From assembly GCF_017161445.1 (NCBI RefSeq), contig NZ_CP071060.1, forward strand, positions 3,968,001 through 4,032,000: 64,000 nucleotides of DNA. The letters run 5' to 3'. A model generated the notes under the pieces. It saw only the letters and a list, made by a program, of their open reading frames with translations. It had not been told where the DNA came from and did not search any database. This DNA is from Niveibacterium microcysteis (GTDB lineage: Bacteria > Pseudomonadota > Gammaproteobacteria > Burkholderiales > Rhodocyclaceae). This document shows, piece after piece, positions 36,280-45,976 of the stretch. The translations under genes were made by a program, and so were the position numbers. Position 1 is the first letter of the stretch. Each line of letters opens with the position of its first letter.

Positions 36280-36966
36280 ATGCTCGACACGGTTCGCGAA
36301 GTCTCCACACCTGAGCTGATCGCCCTGCGGCTGCATTGCGCGGGGCCGGTCGCCCGGGCGCTGGCATGGTTTGTCGACCTCGCGATCCGATTCGGCATCT
36401 ATCTGGCGCTGGCCTTCCCGCTCAGCGCCTTCGGCAAGGCGGGCACCGGTCTGATCTTGGTTGGTGCCTTCCTGATCGAATGGTTCTACCCGGTTTTGTT
36501 CGAAGTGCTTGCCGGCGGCGCAACGCCCGGCAAACGTGCAGTCGGGCTGGTCGTGCTGAATGCGGACGGCAGCCCGATCGGATGGGCTGCATCGATGACG
36601 CGCAACCTGTTGCGCGTGGTCGACTTCCTGCCCTTCTTCTACGCAATTGGTCTGGTTTCGATGCTTGCCACGCGGGAATTCCGCCGCCTCGGCGATATCG
36701 TTGCCGACACCGTGGTGACCTACCGGCGTGCCGCGGTCGCCCTACCGGTCGCGCCCGATGCGCCCCGCTGGCGGCCACACCAGCCGATGTCGCGCACCGC
36801 ACAGCGTGCGGTACTGGCCTTCGCGGAGCGCGCACCGCGACTCTCACCGGAACGCGCAGAGGAACTCGCCGAGCAGGCGCCGATGCTGACCGATGACGCC
36901 CACGGCGCGCTTGCGGTGTCACGGCTTTACGGCCTCGCACACTACCTGAGTGGGCGCGAGCAATGA
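36280..36966 (+). CDS. RDD-family membrane protein
   Basis: 228 residues with the RDD hallmark Arg/Asp pattern: ARALAWFVDLAIRFG in helix 1, GGATPGKRAVGLVV, RNLLRVVDFLP and RRLGDIVADT. The C-terminal 60 residues are soluble. The start ATG 36280 was selected over upstream non-conserved codons. RDD genes often head SpoIIM-DUF4129-MoxR-DUF58 clusters; it overlaps the next gene by 4 nt. Confidence 0.88.
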   Translation: MLDTVREVSTPELIALRLHCAGPVARALAWFVDLAIRFGIYLALAFPLSAFGKAGTGLILVGAFLIEWFYPVLFEVLAGGATPGKRAVGLVVLNADGSPIGWAASMTRNLLRVVDFLPFFYAIGLVSMLATREFRRLGDIVADTVVTYRRAAVALPVAPDAPRWRPHQPMSRTAQRAVLAFAERAPRLSPERAEELAEQAPMLTDDAHGALAVSRLYGLAHYLSGREQ

Positions 36967-37946
36967 GGCAGGAACAGTTCGAAGCGCGCTTCGGTGCGCG
37001 CTGGGACGCCTTCGAACAGTGGCTCACCTTCGCGCGCCTGCCGCGGCGTCAGCGCGCCAAGCAGCCCGCCCCCTTCGCCGATGACGATATGGCACCGCGC
37101 TACCGCGAGATCTGCCAGCACCTGGCGCTTGCCCAGTCGCGCGACTACGGTCCCGCGCTGACTGAGCGGCTGCATCGGCTGGCCCTTGAAGGGCACGATC
37201 GCCTGTATGGCACGCCGGGGGGTGGCATGCGCCGTTTCGGCCAGTACCTCGCTGGCGGCTTTGCGCGCGATGTGCGGCGTGAATGGCGCGTCGTGCTCGC
37301 TGCGCTGCTTGCCTTCGCGCTGCCCTATGTCGCCACGATGATTGCAGTGCGGCTATCGCCCGATTTCGCCTACATCGTGTTGCCGGCGGAGCAGCTCGCA
37401 CAGTTCGACACGATGTACGGCCCCGACGCAGCGGAGCTCGGCACGGCGCGTGGCGCACGCGACGACCTGACGATGTTCGGCTTTTACATCTACAACAACA
37501 TCGGGATCGGCTTCCGCACCTTCGCGAGCGGGTTGTTCGCAGGCCTCGGCACACTGCTGATGTTGCTCTACAACGGTGTGTTCATGGGCACTGTCGAGGG
37601 CCATGTGGTCAACCTCGGCCATGCGGTGCGCTTCTATTCCTTCGTGGCCGGACACAGCAGTTTCGAACTGAGCGCCATCGTGCTCTGCGGCGCTGCCGGC
37701 CTGCGGTTGGGGCTCGCGCTGCTGGCGCCCGGCGAGCGTACCCGCGGCGCCGCGCTGCGCTTGGCGGCGCGCAGCGTGATCGGCGTCGTGGCGGGTGCAG
37801 CCGCAATGCTTGTCATCGCCGCCGCGCTGGAAGCCTTCTGGTCACCGCGCACGCTGCCGCTGCAGATCAAGATTGCAGTGGGCGGCTTCAACTGGTTGCT
37901 GGTGCTGGGCTATCTGCTGCTTGCGGGGAGACGCGATGCGCCCTGA
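36963..37946 (+). CDS. Stage II sporulation protein M (SpoIIM/DUF95)-like membrane protein
   Basis: 327 residues with a soluble N-terminal third (about 95 residues) and six or so hydrophobic helices. The DLTMFGFYIYNNIGIGFRTF and LLYNGVFMGTVEGHV blocks match the SpoIIM/DUF95 family. In non-sporulating proteobacteria this protein accompanies MoxR/DUF58 genes and has no proven function. It overlaps the RDD stop (ATGA) and the following gene by 11 nt. Confidence 0.85.
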   Translation: MRQEQFEARFGARWDAFEQWLTFARLPRRQRAKQPAPFADDDMAPRYREICQHLALAQSRDYGPALTERLHRLALEGHDRLYGTPGGGMRRFGQYLAGGFARDVRREWRVVLAALLAFALPYVATMIAVRLSPDFAYIVLPAEQLAQFDTMYGPDAAELGTARGARDDLTMFGFYIYNNIGIGFRTFASGLFAGLGTLLMLLYNGVFMGTVEGHVVNLGHAVRFYSFVAGHSSFELSAIVLCGAAGLRLGLALLAPGERTRGAALRLAARSVIGVVAGAAAMLVIAAALEAFWSPRTLPLQIKIAVGGFNWLLVLGYLLLAGRRDAP

Positions 37947-39441
37947 GCAGTTGGCGCTGGTGCTGCGCCCACGCAGCGGCCTTGAAGCGGTGGACCTCGG
38001 CATGCGGCTGGTGCAAGCCCATGCGCGCAGCATCTTCGCAAGCAGCTTCGCGGTCGTTCTGCCGCCTGCGCTGCTGATCATCGCCCTGGTTGGTTACGGG
38101 CTGGAAATGCCCACCCTGGCCGGGATGCTGATCTGGTGGCTGAAGCCGCTCTACGATCGCGCGCTGCTGCACGGCCTGTCACACGCCGTGTTTGGCGAAC
38201 AGCCCGGCGTGCGCCAAACCTGGCGCGCACTGCCGGGGCTGATCCGCCGCAGTGCGCTGTTGCCGGCGCTGCTCTGGCGACGGCTCGACCCGCTGCGCAG
38301 CACGCGGCTGCCGGTGGATCAGCTCGAAGGGCTCAAGGGCCGCATCGCGCGCGATCGCCGCCGCATTGTCGCCAACCGCGTTGGCGGCGCCGGGTTCGGC
38401 CTGATGTTCTGCTGCACCAACTTCGAGTACGTACTGCTGTTGGGCGTCATCGCGTTGATCGAGAACCTGCTGCCCGAACGGGTTTCGATCCTCGAACACA
38501 TCTGGCCCGCGATGACTGGCAACGACGTTATCGATCCGCAGCAGGTGCTTTGGCTTGAGCTCGGCTTCAACCTCAGTTACGCCTGCGTGGTCGCGCTGAT
38601 CGAACCGTTCTATGTCGCAGGGGGTTTTGCGCTCTACCTCAAGCGCCGCACCGACCTTGAGGCCTGGGACGTGGAGCTGCTGTTCCGCCGCCTTGCGAGC
38701 GAAGGTGCCAAGCGGCTCACCATGCTGGCGCTGGCGGTAGCTTGCGGCACCCTGATGCTGCCGCTGCCAGACGCCCAAGCGGCCGAGCCGCAACGTGAGG
38801 CCGCCATCAGAAAGGCCCCGTCTGTCATCGCCGATGTCCTGAAAGCGCCCGAGTTCGGCAAGCACCGCAAGCGCCAGGAGCTCCAACTGCGCACAGAACC
38901 GGACGCGCCCGCCAAGGACGCGCCGGGCTGGTTCAAGCGATGGCTCGAGTTCTGGCGCGGCGCGGGCCGCTGGATGGCCGAAGGCCTGCGCGTTGCGGGC
39001 TGGATCGGCATCGCGGTTGTGGCCGCAATATTGCTGCGTCTGCTGCTGCGACAGCTCGGCGTGGTTCGTGCCCGTCGCACCCCTCCGCCTCCTCCGACAG
39101 AAGTCGCGGGCCTGGACATCCGCCCTGAATCGCTGCCCGACGATGTGGCCGACGCCGCACGCCAGTTGCTCGCCGCCGGCCGACACCGCGAAGCGCTGGG
39201 CCTGCTCTACCGCGGCGCCCTGTCGCGTCTGGCGCATCAGGCCCACATCCCCTTCGCACGTGGCGATACCGAAGGCGATTGTCTGATGCGCGTCACCCGC
39301 GCGGGCAGTGGCATGCGCGCCTACTTCGCGCTGCTGACGCGCACCTGGCAAACCGTCGCCTACGCCCATGTCGAGCTGGCCGAAGGCGAAGGCGACGCGC
39401 TCTGCGCCGGCTGGCGCGAGGCCTTCGGAGGCCGCCAGTGA
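37936..39441 (+). CDS. DUF4129-domain membrane protein
   Basis: 501 residues: several hydrophobic helices in the first half (ALLIIALVGYGLEMPTLAGM, LLLGVIALIENLLPE), a polar mid-section, a further helix (IAVVVAAILLRLLLRQLGVV), and the C-terminal DUF4129 segment AARQLLAAGRHREALGLLYRGAL. The start ATG 37936 with GGGGAG upstream lies inside the previous gene. Part of the MoxR/DUF58 cluster; no biochemical role is known. Confidence 0.82.
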   Translation: MRPEQLALVLRPRSGLEAVDLGMRLVQAHARSIFASSFAVVLPPALLIIALVGYGLEMPTLAGMLIWWLKPLYDRALLHGLSHAVFGEQPGVRQTWRALPGLIRRSALLPALLWRRLDPLRSTRLPVDQLEGLKGRIARDRRRIVANRVGGAGFGLMFCCTNFEYVLLLGVIALIENLLPERVSILEHIWPAMTGNDVIDPQQVLWLELGFNLSYACVVALIEPFYVAGGFALYLKRRTDLEAWDVELLFRRLASEGAKRLTMLALAVACGTLMLPLPDAQAAEPQREAAIRKAPSVIADVLKAPEFGKHRKRQELQLRTEPDAPAKDAPGWFKRWLEFWRGAGRWMAEGLRVAGWIGIAVVAAILLRLLLRQLGVVRARRTPPPPPTEVAGLDIRPESLPDDVADAARQLLAAGRHREALGLLYRGALSRLAHQAHIPFARGDTEGDCLMRVTRAGSGMRAYFALLTRTWQTVAYAHVELAEGEGDALCAGWREAFGGRQ

Positions 39442-40655
39442 GCCGCGACCGTCGCCTGGCGATCTTGCTGGTGATCGGCCTGATCCTGATCGCCAGCGCC
39501 TGGCTGCTGCCGCGCCTCGAATGGGTCGAGGTCGATGTGCCGGCCCGCCCGAGCGGCGAGGCGCTGCGCGATGACGCGCTCGCCGCGCGACGCATGATTG
39601 CGGCTTTGGGCTACCGCACCCGCGTCATTCAGGACGCGACCGAGCTGGCCCGCCTGCCGCAGCACGCCACGCTCTGGCTCAACCAGGCTTTGCCGGACGC
39701 CGCAGCGGGGCGAACCAGTGAGCAGATCGCCGCCTGGGTAAATGCCGGCGGCCACGCAGTGATCGCGGTGCCCGGTTCGTGGCAACCCCAACGCCTGTCA
39801 AAAGCGTTTGGCATTCAGGCGCTCGGCATGCACGTGGCCAAATCCGGCGCACGCCTCGACATTGAGGGGCGCCCGATGCTGGTCGGTATCCGCCAGTGCG
39901 ACGTATTCACCACGAGCCACCCTGTCATGTGGCAGGCCACCGTGAAGGGCTACAAACCCCGGCACGGTGACGACGAAGACGACGAGGCCGACGAGAGCAA
40001 CGCGCACGCCAAGGCGCCTGCCGGCAAGGCGCACGACACTGCGGAGGCGATCGCCGTCGCCCGCTTCCGCGTTGGCAAGGGCACGTTGACCGTGCTGTGT
40101 GACGACCGCCCGATGCTCAACCCCAACATCGGCCAGCAGGACAACGCGCGCTTCGCCGCAGCGGTGCTGCTCGAGGGCGATCGTGACGAAGTCATCTTCG
40201 CCACGCAACCGGAATACCCAGCCCTGCCACTATGGCTGTGGCAGCGCGCGCCGCTGCTGATTCTGTCACTTGGCACACTGGTCATGCTTCTGTTGTGGCG
40301 AGCCGGCATACGCTTCGGCGCCTTGCAGGCGGTTCCCCCTGCTTCACGCCCCGGCCTGCAACTTCACTTGCGTGCGCTCGCCGCCTTCCTGCTGCGTCAG
40401 CGCCAATATGAGGCCCTCCTGCGCGGCCCGCGCGACGAAGTCCGACGGCTGCTGGCCAAACTGCCCGGCAACGCCGCCGAACAAATCACCGACGCGGCGA
40501 AGCGCGCGGCACTCACGCCGGAAGCCATCACCGAAGCGCTGGAAACGACGCCGCGCGACGCCCATCACTATCTGCGCCAGGCAACGACGCTGGCGCAGCT
40601 CGACACTCGGCTGCGCGCTGCGCGCCCCGGTTCTGCACGAAGGAAGACACGATGA
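39438..40655 (+). CDS. DUF4350-domain protein
   Basis: GTG start overlapping the previous stop by 4 nt. 405 residues: N-terminal membrane anchor (LAILLVIGLILIASAWLLP), then a DUF4350-like domain (RRMIAALGYRTRVIQD, ATLWLNQALPDA, GGHAVIAVPGSW), an acidic loop (about residues 175-195) and a second membrane helix (LLILSLGTLVMLLLWRAG) with a soluble tail. It accompanies the MoxR AAA+ gene. Confidence 0.8.
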   Translation: MSRDRRLAILLVIGLILIASAWLLPRLEWVEVDVPARPSGEALRDDALAARRMIAALGYRTRVIQDATELARLPQHATLWLNQALPDAAAGRTSEQIAAWVNAGGHAVIAVPGSWQPQRLSKAFGIQALGMHVAKSGARLDIEGRPMLVGIRQCDVFTTSHPVMWQATVKGYKPRHGDDEDDEADESNAHAKAPAGKAHDTAEAIAVARFRVGKGTLTVLCDDRPMLNPNIGQQDNARFAAAVLLEGDRDEVIFATQPEYPALPLWLWQRAPLLILSLGTLVMLLLWRAGIRFGALQAVPPASRPGLQLHLRALAAFLLRQRQYEALLRGPRDEVRRLLAKLPGNAAEQITDAAKRAALTPEAITEALETTPRDAHHYLRQATTLAQLDTRLRAARPGSARRKTR

Positions 40656-41623
40656 CATCTCCGCTTTCCCTCAGCGATGCCCACCGCCTTGCCCGCGCGC
40701 TGCACGACGAAGTCAGCCGCGTCTTCATCGGTCAGCGGCAGGTGGTGGATGAAACGCTGTGTGCGCTGTTCGCGGGCGGCCATGTGCTGCTCGAAGGCGT
40801 TCCCGGTCTGGGCAAGACTTTGCTGGTGAAAGCGCTGGCGAAAGCCTTCGAAGGCAGCTTCTCGCGCATTCAGTTCACACCCGATCTGATGCCGGCCGAC
40901 GTAACCGGCCATACGCTCTACGACGCACGCAGCGGCCAGTTCCTGACGCGACGCGGGCCGGTCTTTGCCAACCTGCTGCTGGCCGATGAAATCAATCGCG
41001 CCCCGGCCAAGACACAAGCCGCGCTGCTCGAAGTGATGCAGGAGGGCCAGGTGACGATCGATGGCAAGGCCGAGCCGCTGCCGCCGCCGTTCCTGGTGCT
41101 CGCGACACAAAACCCGATCGAGCAGGAAGGCACCTACGCGCTGCCCGAAGCCCAGCTCGACCGCTTCCTGCTGAAGGTGCTGATCGACTACCCGGCGCAC
41201 GCCGACGAACGCGCGCTGGTTGCCTGGGCGACCGGCGGGCGTGTTGCGGACCGGCTCGAAGTCGATGCGGTCAACACCGTCGCCAGCACCGACCAGTTGC
41301 TCGCGATGCAGCAACTGGTCGCCCACCTGCCGGTCGACGACGCGGTGCTCGACTATGCCGTGCGGCTTACCCGCGCAACGCGTGACTGGCCCGGCATCGC
41401 GATCGGCAGTGGCCCACGCGGCGCGATTGCACTGGTGCGCGCTGCGCGCGGCCGTGCGCTGCTCGCTGGCCACGACTATGTGCTGCCCGACGACATCAAG
41501 GCCGTCGCGCCCGCCGCGCTACGTCACCGCGTATTGCGCTCGGCCGAGGCCGAAATCGAAGGCGTCGAAATGACGGCACTGCTGGACGACCTGCTCACGC
41601 GGGTCGACGCGCCACGCACCTGA
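40652..41623 (+). CDS. MoxR-family AAA+ ATPase
   Basis: 323 residues: Walker A GVPGLGKT, Walker B LLADEINRAP, sensor LVLATQNPIEQEGTY, and the MoxR-specific PEAQLDRFLLKV. MoxR ATPases act as chaperone-like activators of von Willebrand or DUF58 partners. It overlaps the DUF4350 gene by 4 nt and is followed 7 nt later by the DUF58 gene. Confidence 0.93.
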   Translation: MTSPLSLSDAHRLARALHDEVSRVFIGQRQVVDETLCALFAGGHVLLEGVPGLGKTLLVKALAKAFEGSFSRIQFTPDLMPADVTGHTLYDARSGQFLTRRGPVFANLLLADEINRAPAKTQAALLEVMQEGQVTIDGKAEPLPPPFLVLATQNPIEQEGTYALPEAQLDRFLLKVLIDYPAHADERALVAWATGGRVADRLEVDAVNTVASTDQLLAMQQLVAHLPVDDAVLDYAVRLTRATRDWPGIAIGSGPRGAIALVRAARGRALLAGHDYVLPDDIKAVAPAALRHRVLRSAEAEIEGVEMTALLDDLLTRVDAPRT

Positions 41624-41630
41624 GCGCTTG

Positions 41631-42953
41631 ATGCTGCTACCCTCCCGCACCCTGCTGCTGAGTGTCGCCGCACTGGCCGCCGCCGCACTGGCCGCCGCCG
41701 CACTGGCGCCGACGCTTTGGCCCTGGCTGCTGCCCGCGTGGCTGATCGTCGCCGCGGGCCTTGCCGTGCTGGCGGCCGTCGACGCCGCGCTGAGCTGGTG
41801 GGAACACGCACCCAGCGCCGCACGACGGGTTGAACACGCCCTGCCACTGGGCGAGAGCTCGCCCGTGACGCTGACGATCGGATGGCATGGCAAGCGGCCG
41901 CGATCAGCTTCCGTCTGCGACCATGCGCCGGCCGCCTGTGATATGCATGGGATGCCGGTGGCGATCCAACTTTCGGCCAGTCGCGCGGCTGTCGTTACCT
42001 ATCGGTTGCATCCGAAAGCGCGTGGCGAGCACCATTTCGGCCCGGTCGCGCTGCGCGTGCGCTCGCCGCTCGGGCTCTGGCAACGCCAGCACCGCATCGA
42101 CGTTGCCAACCGCGTGCGCGTCTATCCCAACTTCACGGTGTATAGCCGCCATGCCTTGCTCGCGGCCGATGCTCGCAGCGCCGCCAGCGGCGTGCTCAAG
42201 CGTCGCCGTCGCGGCCAGGGGCTCGATTTCGAGCAGTTGCGTGAGTACCGCGAAGGCGATAGCCCGCGCCAGGTGGATTGGCGCGCCACCTCGCGGCTGG
42301 GCAAGCTGATCTCTCGCGAGTACCAGGACGAACGCGACCAGCGCATCATCCTGATGCTTGATGCCGGACGCCGCATGGGTGCGCGCGATGGCAGCCTGTC
42401 GCATTTCGATCATGCACTCGACGCGCTACTGCTGCTCGCCCAGGTCGGTCTGCGGCACGGCGACGCTGTCGGCTTGCACACCTTGGGCGGCCACAGCCGC
42501 ATGCTGGCGCCGCACAAGTCACGCAGCACGCTGACGCGCATCCTCGACGCGGTGTACGACCTCGAACCGACGCTCGAAGCCTCGGACTTTGAAAAAGCCG
42601 CGCAGCAGTTGCTGGCGCGCGACAAGAAGCGGGCGCTGGTGGTGATTCTCACGAACCTGCGCGACGAGGACGACGACAACCTGCTCGCCGCGGCACGCCT
42701 GCTGGGCAGCCGGCATCTGGTGCTGGTGGCCAGCCTGCGCGAACGTGCATTGGACGCGATCGTCGATATGCCGGTCGGAGATCTCGACAGCGCGGCGCTA
42801 CACGGCGCCGCCCACGATTACCGCAGCCGCCGCGAGGCGTGCTTTCGCCGCTTGCGCCAAGCCGGCGTGCTCTGCCTCGACACCACGCCCGAATCGCTCG
42901 CAATTACAACAGTCAACCGCTATCTGGCGGTCAAGGCAGAGGGTCGCCTCTGA
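41631..42953 (+). CDS. DUF58 (vWA-like) protein
   Basis: 440 residues: two N-terminal hydrophobic helices, a beta-rich middle and the DUF58 core, RRRRGQGLDFEQLREYREGD, DWRATSRLGKLISREYQDER, and a vWA-like domain (ILMLDAGRRM). The start is ATG 41631. An in-frame CTGGCCGCCGC-type Ala repeat lies near the start (41665-41705). It works with MoxR in the cluster; the client process is unknown. Confidence 0.88.
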   Translation: MLLPSRTLLLSVAALAAAALAAAALAPTLWPWLLPAWLIVAAGLAVLAAVDAALSWWEHAPSAARRVEHALPLGESSPVTLTIGWHGKRPRSASVCDHAPAACDMHGMPVAIQLSASRAAVVTYRLHPKARGEHHFGPVALRVRSPLGLWQRQHRIDVANRVRVYPNFTVYSRHALLAADARSAASGVLKRRRRGQGLDFEQLREYREGDSPRQVDWRATSRLGKLISREYQDERDQRIILMLDAGRRMGARDGSLSHFDHALDALLLLAQVGLRHGDAVGLHTLGGHSRMLAPHKSRSTLTRILDAVYDLEPTLEASDFEKAAQQLLARDKKRALVVILTNLRDEDDDNLLAAARLLGSRHLVLVASLRERALDAIVDMPVGDLDSAALHGAAHDYRSRREACFRRLRQAGVLCLDTTPESLAITTVNRYLAVKAEGRL

Positions 42954-42984
42954 GACTTTCCGGCGCGGTGGGTAAAATGCGCCG

Positions 42985-44283
42985 ATGAAAGCACGTCAGC
43001 CAGATCCGAATCTGTTCCTCGCGCAAGGAATGGCCTTGCATCAGCGGGGCCGCCTGCCAGAGGCGGTTCAGGCCTACCAGGCCGCCCTTCGCGCCGCCCC
43101 CAACCTGCATGCTGCGAGCAAGTACCAGGGTCTGGCACTTTTCCAGATGGGCTTGAGGGAGCCTGGGCTGGCGATGATGCGCCGCGCCGCAGAACAACTG
43201 CCGGACGATGCATCGGCCTTCTTCAACCTCGGGCAGGCGCTGTGCGAAATCGGACGTGATCGCGAAGGCCTCGCAGCGTTTGTACGCGCAGCCGAGATCG
43301 ACCCGACGGAGACCGATACGCGGCGACGCATCGCCCAGCTTGCTGAGCGGCAGGGCGACCGAGCGCTTGCGATCACGCATCTGCGCGCCGTCGCCGAGCA
43401 ACAGCCGGACGCCGCCGATGTGTGGGACGCGCTGTCGCAGCTTTGCTATTTTGAAGGCCAGCTCGAAAGCGCCGTGGATGCACATCGGCGTGCGGTAGCA
43501 CTCAATCCAAAGATTCTCGATCAGCGGCGCATCGGCTACGCGGATCCGGACCCGGCGCTCGCGCCACGGACCATCCAACTGCAGCCGGACGCTGCACGCC
43601 ATCCGTCGATGGCCAAGCCGGAGGCGCTTGCAGCCTTCGCCGAGGCAACCGGCCTCGCGATCGTCGAGGACGTACTCAAGCACCCGCTCGGCTACCGCGA
43701 ACACGCGCTGGAGCAGGACTTCCAGCCCATCGTCTACGCCGGCCAAAATTTCCCCGGCTTGCAGACCAAGGGCACTGATCCGCAGGACATCATGGCCGTG
43801 GTCGCCAGCGCGCTGGGGCGGCGGGTCAAGTGGATATCTCCCGACACCGGCGCTTACCGCGTGTCTTACGCAGGCTCGACCGCACGAACCGACATCCACG
43901 TCGACAACGAAGACGGCGACAACTGGGATCGCTTCGCTGCGGTGCTCTACCTCAACCTGCCCGGTCAGGAACAAGGCGGCACGATGTTCTGGCGCCATCG
44001 CGATACCGGCTGGGAACGCCGTTTGCCGGACGAAGAAGTCCGCGCCGCGGGCTTCCGTAGCTTCAAGGCATTCCAGGAGCGCTGGCTGCCCAATCAGGCG
44101 AGCCGCCCATTCAACGAGATCGCCGACGGCCGCGACGCCTGGGAACCTATCGTCGAACTGCCGATGCGCAACAACCGCCTCGTTCTGTACCGCGGCCATT
44201 TCTTCCATTCGCTGTCGAACGTATTCGGCTCGACCCTGCAGGACGGGCGCCTGGTGCAGCTCTTCTTCTTTGAGCCGGCCTGA
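42985..44283 (+). CDS. TPR protein with C-terminal 2OG-Fe(II)-oxygenase-like (DUF6445-type) domain
   Basis: 432 residues. Residues about 1-175 hold four or five tetratricopeptide repeats (AVQAYQAALRAAPN, GLAAFVRAAEIDP, AVDAHRRAVALNP). The second half looks like a double-stranded beta-helix oxygenase: RTDIHVDNEDG (H-x-D), VLYLNLPGQEQGGTMFW, and NRLVLYRGHFFHS with the distal His. I assign it to DUF6445-type proteins from pattern only. It may hydroxylate a protein bound by the TPRs. It stands alone between the DUF58 gene and ybgC. Confidence 0.65.
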   Translation: MKARQPDPNLFLAQGMALHQRGRLPEAVQAYQAALRAAPNLHAASKYQGLALFQMGLREPGLAMMRRAAEQLPDDASAFFNLGQALCEIGRDREGLAAFVRAAEIDPTETDTRRRIAQLAERQGDRALAITHLRAVAEQQPDAADVWDALSQLCYFEGQLESAVDAHRRAVALNPKILDQRRIGYADPDPALAPRTIQLQPDAARHPSMAKPEALAAFAEATGLAIVEDVLKHPLGYREHALEQDFQPIVYAGQNFPGLQTKGTDPQDIMAVVASALGRRVKWISPDTGAYRVSYAGSTARTDIHVDNEDGDNWDRFAAVLYLNLPGQEQGGTMFWRHRDTGWERRLPDEEVRAAGFRSFKAFQERWLPNQASRPFNEIADGRDAWEPIVELPMRNNRLVLYRGHFFHSLSNVFGSTLQDGRLVQLFFFEPA

Positions 44284-44347
44284 ACGGACAAACTGTTGGT
44301 TACGTGTGGTTACCAGTGAGTAGGTGCCGGGCGTGTAAAATTGTGCG

Positions 44348-44791
44348 ATGCATCGACACCACGCCCCGTCGCATCGCTTCGCGGTGCGCGTCTATTACGA
44401 GGACACCGACGCCGCTGGTGTCGTGTATTACGCGAACTATCTCAAGTTCTGCGAACGTGCCCGCACCGAGTGGCTGCGGGCACTTGGTTTTGAGCAGCAG
44501 ATGCTGCGCGAGGAACGCGGACTGGTTTTCGTGGTCCGCAACGTCGAAGCCGAGTACCTCAAGAGCGGTGTGCTCGACGATGCGCTAACGGTAGAAACCT
44601 ACGTTGCCGAAATGGGCCGCTCGAAGATCGTATTCGCCCAGACCGTCATGCGCGGCAGCGAACGCTTGTTTGAATCCCGTGTCAGCGTTGTCTGCGTGGA
44701 CTGGAACAAACGCAAGCCCACCTCGGTGCCGCCTGACATCCGGACGCAGATGGCGTCCAACCTTGACTCTCATTCGGAATCCCATCGATGA
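44348..44791 (+). CDS. ybgC: Tol-Pal-associated acyl-CoA thioesterase YbgC
   Basis: The 147-residue hotdog thioesterase: VYYEDTDAAGVVYYANYLKF carries the catalytic Asp, followed by FCERARTEWLRALG and FVVRNVEAEYLKS. It opens the tol-pal operon, overlapping tolQ by 4 nt. In E. coli it acts on acyl chains in phospholipid metabolism. Confidence 0.95.
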   Translation: MHRHHAPSHRFAVRVYYEDTDAAGVVYYANYLKFCERARTEWLRALGFEQQMLREERGLVFVVRNVEAEYLKSGVLDDALTVETYVAEMGRSKIVFAQTVMRGSERLFESRVSVVCVDWNKRKPTSVPPDIRTQMASNLDSHSESHR

Positions 44792-45465
44792 CCGGAAACG
44801 ACGACCTTTCCATCCTTTCGCTGATCGCGCACGCCAGCATCGTCGTCCAGTTGGTGCTGCTGCTGCTGATCGTTGTGTCACTGATGTCGTGGTACTGGAT
44901 TTTCCGCAAGGGCATCGCAATCCGCGCCGCGCGCGCGCGCACCACCGAGTTTGAACGCGAGTTCTGGAGTGGCGGCGACCTCGGCGCGATCTACCGCAGC
45001 GCATCGGCCTCGCGCGAAATGGTCGGGCCGCTGGGCCGCATCTTCGAAGCCGGCTATCGCGAATTCGCCAAGCTGCGCGGCCAGAACAACCTCGATGCCT
45101 CGGACATCATCGACGGCGCCCGCCGCGCGATGCGCGCCACCTACCAGCGCGAGCTCGACGACCTCGAAGCCCACACTGCGTTCCTCGCCTCCGCCGGTTC
45201 GGTGAGCCCGTATGTCGGCCTCTTCGGTACGGTGTGGGGCATCATGCACGCCTTCAAAGGTCTCGGTGACGTCGGCTCGGCCACCCTGTCGCAGGTCGCG
45301 CCCGGCATCGCTGAGGCGCTGGTTGCCACCGCAATCGGCCTCTTCGCTGCGATCCCGGCGGTGGTTGCCTACAACCGTTTTGCCTACGACATCGACCGCC
45401 TCGCCACCCGCTTCGAGAGCTTCCAGGAAGAATTCTCGAACATCCTGCAGCGCCAGTTGAAGTGA
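44788..45465 (+). CDS. tolQ: Tol-Pal system inner-membrane protein TolQ
   Basis: 225 residues with three transmembrane helices (VVQLVLLLLIVVSLMSWYWI; SPYVGLFGTVWGIMHAF; IGLFAAIPAVVAYNRF). This is the ExbB/MotA-like proton channel subunit that powers TolA with TolR. It overlaps ybgC by 4 nt. Confidence 0.97.
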   Translation: MTGNDDLSILSLIAHASIVVQLVLLLLIVVSLMSWYWIFRKGIAIRAARARTTEFEREFWSGGDLGAIYRSASASREMVGPLGRIFEAGYREFAKLRGQNNLDASDIIDGARRAMRATYQRELDDLEAHTAFLASAGSVSPYVGLFGTVWGIMHAFKGLGDVGSATLSQVAPGIAEALVATAIGLFAAIPAVVAYNRFAYDIDRLATRFESFQEEFSNILQRQLK

Positions 45466-45544
45466 TGGCCCCGCACTCAAGCATTCGTTCGCGGGCCCTC
45501 CAAGGCTCGCGCGCCGCCCGTGGGGCGACCCGGCAGGAGGCCCC

Positions 45545-45964
45545 ATGAGCCGTCGTCCGCGCCGCATGATGAACCAGATCAACGTCGTGCCTTACATCGA
45601 CGTGATGCTGGTGCTGCTGATCATCTTCATGGTGGCCACACCGATGATGACCACCGGCAATGTGAACCTGCCCTCGGTCGGCAAGGCGCCGCAGCCACCC
45701 GCTCAGCCCATCGAAGTGCATCTGGACGAGAACCTCCAGCTCTCGGTTGTCGACCGCGCACGCAAGGGCGCGCAGACGAAGGAGGTCAGCGAGAACGAGC
45801 TAGTCGGTCTGCTGCAGGACGCGCAGGCTCGTAACGCCGAACAGCCGGTGCTGATCGCTGCCGACAAGCGCGTGAAATACGAAGCCGTGATGAACCTGAT
45901 GGATCTTCTGCAGAAGAATCAGGTGCAGAAGGTTGGCCTGCTGGTCCAGCAGGGCAAGCGCTGA
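45545..45964 (+). CDS. tolR: Tol-Pal system protein TolR
   Basis: 139 residues. The single transmembrane helix near the N-terminus carries the essential Asp (YIDVMLVLLIIFMVATP), followed by the periplasmic domain ending in VQKVGLLVQQGKR. Excellent AGGAGG ribosome site. The 79-nt gap after tolQ contains a dyad-rich stretch but no gene. Confidence 0.97.
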   Translation: MSRRPRRMMNQINVVPYIDVMLVLLIIFMVATPMMTTGNVNLPSVGKAPQPPAQPIEVHLDENLQLSVVDRARKGAQTKEVSENELVGLLQDAQARNAEQPVLIAADKRVKYEAVMNLMDLLQKNQVQKVGLLVQQGKR

Positions 45965-45976
45965 GGACCGACCGGC

